Source: RGIG8775 sp045660295 (GTDB taxonomy: Bacteria; Bacillota; Clostridia; Oscillospirales; CAG-272). Taken from it: a stretch of DNA of 37,257 bases. Location of the stretch: positions 1 through 37,257 of the forward strand of contig JAZRDN010000037.1 of NCBI GenBank assembly GCA_045660295.1, read 5' to 3'. The notes under the pieces are model-generated. The model did not search any database, had not been told where the DNA came from, and saw nothing but the letters and a program-made list of their open reading frames with translations. This document shows, in pieces, positions 32,387-37,257 of the stretch; the stretch's first letter is position 1, and each line of letters starts with the position of its first letter. The translations under genes and the position numbers were made by a program.

Positions 32387-34693
32387 TTAATTGCATTTAA
32401 TGGCTATCTCGCCGTTTTCAGCAAAAAGCTCGACAGAAGATATACTCTTGTCATAGTTGGAAATTATATATTCAGCCAATCTATCCTCAATCTCACTCTG
32501 GATAAATCTACGCATATTTCTCGCGCCGAATTTTTTTGAGAAGGACTTCTTGGCTATAAGCTCGCTTACTCCCTCATTGACTGTAAGCGAAATATTCTTT
32601 TCCGCAAGCGCCTCGGCAAGCTCGCCAAGCATAATGTTAGCGATTCTCGCGAAATCGTTCTCGTCAAGTGAACGGAAGGTTATTATCTCGTCTATACGGT
32701 TAATAAACTCGGGACGGAGGAATTTTGAAAGAGCCTTATCGGTCTTATTCTCGGACGCCGATTGCGCGTCTGCCGAGAATCCAACGAAATTGCCCGTACT
32801 GTCAGAGCCCGCATTGGTGGTCATAACAATGACGGTGTTTTCAAAATTCACGGTTTTGCCGTGAGAATCGGTGATCCTTCCGTCATCAAGTATCTGGAGC
32901 ATTATGTTAAGCACGTCGGGATGAGCCTTTTCAATCTCGTCAAAAAGAATAACCGAATAAGGTCTGCGACGAATTTTTTCAGTAAGCTGTCCCGCCTCGT
33001 CGTAGCCCACATATCCGGGAGGTGAACCGATGATTCTTGACACAGAATACTTATCCATAAACTCCGACATGTCAAGCCTTATAAGCGACTCGGGGGTATT
33101 GAACAGATCCGCCGCAAGAAGCTTAACCAGCTCTGTCTTACCAACGCCGGTGGGACCCGCGAAAATAAAGGATACAGGCTTTTTCTTATAAGAAACGCCG
33201 GCACGCTTACGCTTTATCGCTCTTGCCACAGCGTTGACAGCGACATCCTGACCTACAAGCTTTTGCTTAAGTCTTTTCTCGAGCTTGTCAAGACGCTCAA
33301 ATTCGTTTGCGGCGACATTTGTGGCTGGTATTCCCGTCCATATCTCAATAACCGATGCCAGATCGTACTCTGTCATTACTATCTTTTCACATTCGGGTTC
33401 TATTTCCTTAAGCCTTGTAGAAAGCTGAAGCTCCTTGGATTTAACCGTAGCGAGCTTTTCGTAATGCTCCTGCTCTCCGTTTTCGGCAATAGCCTCACTC
33501 TCTATCATTTCTCTCTCGGTTTTGAGTTCAAGCAACTTTGTCCTTATTTCAAGACTTTCGTTAATAACGCTGCTACTCAAAGACAAGTGAGATGCTGCCT
33601 CATCAATAATGTCAATCGCTTTATCGGGGAGATATCTGTCCGTTATATAACGTTCGGACATTACCACCGCCTTATGAAGAAGCTCTACGGGAATCTTGAT
33701 TGAGTGGAAAGTCTCATAATAGTGCTTGACACCCTCAAGCATTTTTACGGTTTCCTCTATCGAAGGTTCGTTCACGGTAACAGGCTGAAAACGCCTTTCC
33801 AGCGCGGTATCCTTTTCTATAAACTTTCGGTATTCGGTAAGAGTGGTAGCACCTATGACCTGAATCTCTCCGCGTGAAAGCGCGGGCTTGAGGATATTTG
33901 CCGCGTTCATGCTGCCATCGGCACTTCCCGTGCCGACTATGTTATGAACCTCATCAATAACAAGGATAATATTTCCCTCGGATTTCACCTCTTTGAGAAG
34001 TCCCATTATTCTTGACTCAAACTGTCCTCTGAACTGCGTACCCGCCACAAGTGCCGTAAGGTCAACGAGATATATCTCCTTGCCTACCAGCTTATATGGA
34101 ACGTTGCCCATAACAATGCGCTGCGCAAGCGCTTCCGCGATTGCGGTTTTACCTACGCCTGGCTCACCGATAAGGCAGGGATTATTCTTTTGACGGCGGC
34201 AAAGGATCTGTATAACTCTTGCCAGCTCCCTGTCTCTGCCGACTATCGCGTCAAGCTCGCCGTTTCGCGCGCGTCTTGTAAGATTGGTGCAAAAACTATC
34301 AAGAAACTTAAGTGTTTTTTCTTTCTTTTTTTCGCCTTGGGAGGAGGATTTAGCTTTTTCCTCTTTGGGTATGATTTTACCGTCATCTCCATTTTGCTCC
34401 ACGGGAATAAGTCCCGCCTGTCTGAAGATGCTTTGAAAATCTATTGCGGGCGCTCCGCTCTCGTTTTCGCCGCTTTCTTCACCGAGCATTTCAGCCATTT
34501 CATCTTCCATTTCGGCAATCTGATCGGGTGTGATCCCCATCTTCGTCATATAATCACCGAGAAGATTGTCAAGAGGCAGACCAAGCTCCTTGGCACACGT
34601 TATGCAAACACCCTCATTGACTCTTTTGCCGTTTTCCAGCTTTGTCATAAAAACGACTGCCGCCCTTTTATGACATCTTGAACACATAATCAT
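32387..34693 (-). CDS. Clp-family AAA+ unfoldase with N-terminal zinc finger (ClpC/ClpE-like)
   Basis: The 768-residue protein has two AAA+ modules: Walker A GEPGVGKT (176-183) with Walker B VIDE (245-248), and GPTGVGKT (513-520) with LFDE (583-586). VGF at 637-639, in the loop where ClpC carries the same triplet, is the likely ClpP-docking motif. A short middle domain lies near 385-435. Instead of the usual double Clp_N repeat, the first 40 residues form a zinc finger (C4/C7 and C30/C33), like those of ClpE and the McsA adaptor. A charged linker follows (about 50-130). It probably unfolds stress-damaged proteins for ClpP. No mcsA, mcsB or ctsR is adjacent. The ribosome binding site is poor; ATG 34693 or the Met two codons later is possible. 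Confidence 0.93.
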   Translation of the reverse strand: MIMCSRCHKRAAVVFMTKLENGKRVNEGVCITCAKELGLPLDNLLGDYMTKMGITPDQIAEMEDEMAEMLGEESGENESGAPAIDFQSIFRQAGLIPVEQNGDDGKIIPKEEKAKSSSQGEKKKEKTLKFLDSFCTNLTRRARNGELDAIVGRDRELARVIQILCRRQKNNPCLIGEPGVGKTAIAEALAQRIVMGNVPYKLVGKEIYLVDLTALVAGTQFRGQFESRIMGLLKEVKSEGNIILVIDEVHNIVGTGSADGSMNAANILKPALSRGEIQVIGATTLTEYRKFIEKDTALERRFQPVTVNEPSIEETVKMLEGVKHYYETFHSIKIPVELLHKAVVMSERYITDRYLPDKAIDIIDEAASHLSLSSSVINESLEIRTKLLELKTEREMIESEAIAENGEQEHYEKLATVKSKELQLSTRLKEIEPECEKIVMTEYDLASVIEIWTGIPATNVAANEFERLDKLEKRLKQKLVGQDVAVNAVARAIKRKRAGVSYKKKPVSFIFAGPTGVGKTELVKLLAADLFNTPESLIRLDMSEFMDKYSVSRIIGSPPGYVGYDEAGQLTEKIRRRPYSVILFDEIEKAHPDVLNIMLQILDDGRITDSHGKTVNFENTVIVMTTNAGSDSTGNFVGFSADAQSASENKTDKALSKFLRPEFINRIDEIITFRSLDENDFARIANIMLGELAEALAEKNISLTVNEGVSELIAKKSFSKKFGARNMRRFIQSEIEDRLAEYIISNYDKSISSVELFAENGEIAIKCN

Positions 34694-34739
34694 TTTTTCT
34701 GTAAATCAATCCGCCTCGCGGAACCTTTCTGAACTTTTA

Positions 34740-35429
34740 TTAGAACAAATCAAACAAATGAAGCTTATCAAAGAAGCCAAACAAAACAGATGTCGATGAC
34801 AAGGTCTGAAGTGAAAGTACATCACCGAAAACACTTATTATCAGACTTAATACGTAAGTTACAGTCGCAAGCCCGAGAATTGCCGCACCTATACCGACAA
34901 TAAATCCAAGTGCGGTATTTATAGTTCTCAATATCGGAAGTTGAACTATCAAATCGAGGAGCTTGCCAAAAATCAGAAGCACAAGCACCGCTACCAAGAA
35001 CACAATAACGTACGCTATCAAATTAGATATAACACCCGAAATAGGCTCGGAAACAGCCGCCGCAAACTCCTGAGCAGACATTTCGATATCAGTTATTGTT
35101 TCTCCAAATTTAGCCTTAATTTCGTCAGGGTTCAAGAACTGCTTGACTATGAATGGCAATTCCTCTATCACAGCGTCAACGTCAACCTTGTCCGCCGCGG
35201 AATGTAAAAGCAGACTCGTTTTTTCCGAAACCCAGCCGTGTATGCCGTTATAAACGAATTTTGCATAGATAACCTCGCCAACCATAGGACCAAAAATAAA
35301 GGTGAGGATACCTGCCATAATACTGCGTCCGTATTTAAAAACAGACTCCACGAAGCCGCGTTTTGTAAACACCAAAACGGTTATCACCGCAAAAGCGATA
35401 TAGATCAAATCGACTAAGTATTTAATCAC
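34740..35429 (-). CDS. CvpA-family membrane protein
   Basis: The 229-residue protein has membrane segments near 5-20, 35-52, 132-155 and 165-195 and opens like CvpA (YLVDLIYIAFAVITVLVFTKRGFVESVF). An amphipathic, acidic stretch lies between the second and third segments. The final part, LPILRTINTALGFIVGIG, matches the CvpA signature. The family was named for colicin V production, but its role elsewhere is unclear, with suggested links to envelope stress or secretion. Translation starts at GTG 35429 with GGGGGA upstream and overlaps the truA stop by 8 bases, so the two are translationally coupled. The gene continues towards the Clp ATPase gene with a 46-base gap. Confidence 0.85.
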   Translation of the reverse strand: MIKYLVDLIYIAFAVITVLVFTKRGFVESVFKYGRSIMAGILTFIFGPMVGEVIYAKFVYNGIHGWVSEKTSLLLHSAADKVDVDAVIEELPFIVKQFLNPDEIKAKFGETITDIEMSAQEFAAAVSEPISGVISNLIAYVIVFLVAVLVLLIFGKLLDLIVQLPILRTINTALGFIVGIGAAILGLATVTYVLSLIISVFGDVLSLQTLSSTSVLFGFFDKLHLFDLF

Positions 35430-36213
35430 AATTAAAATCCCCCATATAATAGTCTTTATAAGAAACTTTGTTCAGGTATAAACCGCAAGCAGGCGCGGTA
35501 GCCCCTGCCGAGCCGCGTTTTTTAGAATTTATTATGTCAGAAATACCGTCAACGGAAATATTATTTCTCGCCACGTCAACAAGCGTGCCCGCCATAATTC
35601 TAACCATATTGTAGAGAAATCCGTCTGCCGCAACCTTGAACACCACCGTGTCATCCTCAATGTAAACACATGCGTATAGCACTGTACGGGTTGCATCGGT
35701 AATTTTCGAGCCTTTTGCCATGAATGCCGTAAAATCATGCTTTCCAACAAACATTTGAGCGGCTCTGTCCATTTTCTCAACGGCATCACGCTCCAAGTGA
35801 AAGGGGCAATGATAAGCCCTATCACCCAAGAACGGGTTTTTTACCTTTCCGTTCCATATTTTATAGATGTATTCTTTATATTTCACATCGTATCTGGCGT
35901 GGAAATCATCGTCAACCATGCCCGCTTCAATCACCGATATATCATCGGGAAGAAGCGAATTGAAGGCGGTTGGTATCTTTTCAAGCGGAATGGAATGTAG
36001 CAAGGCGTTTTCGCCTTTTTTAGATACGGTAAGGCAAAATTCATTGGCGTGAACTCCGCTGTCGGTGCGGCTGCAACCAACTATATCACACTCATATCCA
36101 AAAAGCTTTTCCGAAGCCTCGTTCAGCGTCTGCTGAACGGTTACGGCATTATTCTGAACCTGATAACCGCAATAGTTAGTCCCCAAAAAAGATATTTTCA
36201 AAAACAGTTTCAT
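35422..36213 (-). CDS. truA: tRNA pseudouridine synthase A
   Basis: TruA converts U38-U40 of tRNA anticodon arms to pseudouridine. From ATG 36213 it has 263 residues; a TTG at 36225 with GGAGA close upstream is an alternative start four codons longer. The family opening LKISFLGTNYCGYQVQ and the catalytic CSRTDSGVHA (D51) are clear, followed by DDFHARYDVKYKEYIYKI near 105-120, HDFTAFMAKGS near 165 and FLYNMVRIMAGTLVDVA near 205. It sits directly after ecfT, whose stop lies 2 bases before the ATG. This is the conserved ecfA-ecfT-truA arrangement at the end of the ribosomal-protein region of Firmicutes. Confidence 0.96.
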   Translation of the reverse strand: MKLFLKISFLGTNYCGYQVQNNAVTVQQTLNEASEKLFGYECDIVGCSRTDSGVHANEFCLTVSKKGENALLHSIPLEKIPTAFNSLLPDDISVIEAGMVDDDFHARYDVKYKEYIYKIWNGKVKNPFLGDRAYHCPFHLERDAVEKMDRAAQMFVGKHDFTAFMAKGSKITDATRTVLYACVYIEDDTVVFKVAADGFLYNMVRIMAGTLVDVARNNISVDGISDIINSKKRGSAGATAPACGLYLNKVSYKDYYMGDFNCD

Positions 36214-36215
36214 AG

Positions 36216-37058
36216 TTAAAACCAATTATCTCCTACAAACGGAAACTCAATACCCAAGTGATTGACGAGTATAAGTCCGACCAAAAGCAATACGAATACA
36301 ACCATAAGAAGGATATCTCGCGCGTTATATTTAAGAATGTGAAGCTTTGTTCTTCCTTCTCCGCCACGGTAGCATCTACACTCCATAGCCACAGCAAGCT
36401 CGTCCGCACGTCTGAACGCAGAAATAAACAGCGGCACGAGAATAGGAATAAGAGCCTTGGCGCGCTTTATAAGGCTTCCGCTCGAAAAGTCAGCGCCTCT
36501 CGCCTTTTGCGCAGAAATGATTTTGTCTGTTTCTTCGATAAGAGTGGGAATAAAGCGAAGTGCAAGAGTCATCATCATAGCAAGTGTATGAACGGGTATA
36601 TGGAAAATCTTAAGGGGTGAGAGCAATCTTTCAATGGCATCTGTCAGCTGAGTGGGTACTGTTGTATAGGTAAGAAGTGATGAGCTGATAATAAGAAAGA
36701 TAATCCTTATTGCCATAAAGATAGCTGTGAAAAGACCTTTTTCAGTGATTTTAATAAAACCTAAAGATAAAAGTTCTTTGCCGCCTGTGATATAGAAAAT
36801 ATTGATTATTGCTGTAAAAAGCACTATGGGTATTATGGGCTTGAGGGATTTGAGGAACATCTTTGCAGGCACCTTGGAGACTGCCACTGAAAGAAGAATG
36901 AAGCCAAGCACCAATGCAAGGGAAAAGAAGTTTTTGCAAAGGAAAATCATCGCCACGAAAAGTACGGTGAGGATAATCTTCACTCTCGGGTCAAGTTTAT
37001 GGACGAAAGAGTCGCCTTTATAATACTGACCGATAGTGGTATCGCTTATCATTGACAT
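36216..37058 (-). CDS. ecfT: ECF transporter T component
   Basis: EcfT links the two ATPases to interchangeable substrate-binding S proteins for vitamin uptake. The 280 residues include about five to six membrane segments and the two coupling motifs: KARGADF (ARG at 186-188) and AMECRCYRG (224-232). In the second motif Cys takes the place where Ala is usual. The N-terminus IGQYYKGDSFVHKLDPRVKI is typical of group II (shared) modules. The start codon overlaps the stop of the upstream ATPase gene by one base (TAATG) and has AAAGGAGG about 9 bases upstream. No S component is in view, as expected for a shared module. Confidence 0.95.
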   Translation of the reverse strand: MSMISDTTIGQYYKGDSFVHKLDPRVKIILTVLFVAMIFLCKNFFSLALVLGFILLSVAVSKVPAKMFLKSLKPIIPIVLFTAIINIFYITGGKELLSLGFIKITEKGLFTAIFMAIRIIFLIISSSLLTYTTVPTQLTDAIERLLSPLKIFHIPVHTLAMMMTLALRFIPTLIEETDKIISAQKARGADFSSGSLIKRAKALIPILVPLFISAFRRADELAVAMECRCYRGGEGRTKLHILKYNARDILLMVVFVLLLVGLILVNHLGIEFPFVGDNWF

Positions 37059-37257
37059 TATCTTTCGCCTCCTTTTAAGAGTCTGAGGAGCTCAGCCTTG
37101 GCCTTTTCGTGAGTGTAGATATTGACATTTACATCATAGCCAGCTTCTTTAAGAGCCATAAAAATCTGTGTGATTTCAGGGATATTAAGACCCATTTCAC
37201 GAAGTTCTTCGGCATTGGAGAAAACCTCGTCAACACTGTCGTAGTAGGCAAGCTCAC
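37058..37257 (-). CDS. ECF transporter ATPase, C-terminal end (partial)
   Basis: The minus-strand frame enters at the window edge and ends at TAA 37060-37058, encoding 65 residues. It reads YYDSVDEVFSNAEELREMGL, then PEITQIFMALKEAGY and a tail ending LLKGGER. This is the C-terminal end of an EcfA-type ATPase, where a 'DEVFSNxxxLxxxGLxxP' segment follows the H-loop. Its place directly before ecfT suggests the EcfA2 paralogue, but the distinguishing parts lie outside the window. Confidence 0.85.
   Translation of the reverse strand, partial: ELAYYDSVDEVFSNAEELREMGLNIPEITQIFMALKEAGYDVNVNIYTHEKAKAELLRLLKGGER

Noticed and set aside
34695..34742. Small hairpin TCCGC-GAG-GCGGA between cvpA and the Clp ATPase gene as a terminator
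   Set aside because: The stem has only 5 bp and no T-run follows, so it is at most a weak pause site.
1..37257. CRISPR arrays, tRNA or rRNA genes, prophage or integrase genes
   Set aside because: I looked for regularly spaced repeats, tRNA-like cloverleaf segments in intergenic gaps and phage or integrase proteins, and saw none. Intergenic gaps are short and mostly explained by promoters and terminators.

Overview
The window looks like chromosomal DNA from an anaerobic, spore-forming Firmicute of class Clostridia. The evidence is a PolC-type replicase, the MEP isoprenoid genes, a CwlD-like cortex amidase, a YlmC/YmxH sporulation protein, strong AGGAGG-type ribosome binding sites and near-consensus SigA promoters. 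Most of it is core genome. I cannot name the genus from sequence alone.

Layout. 1-890 (+): the end of a nitroreductase, then a Cys-rich DUF5714 protein and a terminator. 942-4916 (-): a methyl-transfer operon, metF - metH (no reactivation domain) - an ICMT-like membrane methyltransferase. 5018-6453 (+): an SdpR/SdpI-type autorepressor/immunity operon with a consensus promoter and a candidate operator. 6505-6954: a broken gene start cut by a 348-bp element with perfect 48-bp terminal inverted repeats and relics of an IS3-family transposase. 6973-7410 (-): rnhA. 7613-10543 (+): a carbohydrate operon with a GH50/agarase-like hydrolase and a NodB-type deacetylase, neither with a signal peptide. 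10582-11710 (-): a DUF1653 protein and a Cys-rich conserved hypothetical.

11805-22486 (-): the classic growth cluster pyrH-frr-uppS-cdsA-dxr-rseP-ispG-polC, coupling UMP kinase, ribosome recycling, undecaprenyl/CDP-diacylglycerol lipid synthesis, the MEP pathway, a site-2 protease and the replicative polymerase. A 17-bp hairpin lies between frr and uppS. 22645-24108 (-): guaB with its own consensus promoter. 24283-30036 (+): cwlD, radA and a heterodimeric ABC exporter. 30140-31860 (-): tsf and rpsB. 32057-37257 (-): ylmC, a Clp ATPase with an N-terminal zinc finger, cvpA, truA, ecfT and the end of an ecfA gene. The last four resemble the end of the Firmicute ribosomal-protein superoperon.

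I did not find a clearly new multi-gene system. The most unusual parts are the IS3-derived miniature element and the gene it truncated, the cytoplasmic agarase-like/deacetylase pair, the Zn-finger Clp ATPase, the ylmC start whose Shine-Dalgarno sits inside a perfect hairpin, the Cys-rich protein beside polC, and rpsB-tsf standing apart from pyrH-frr.
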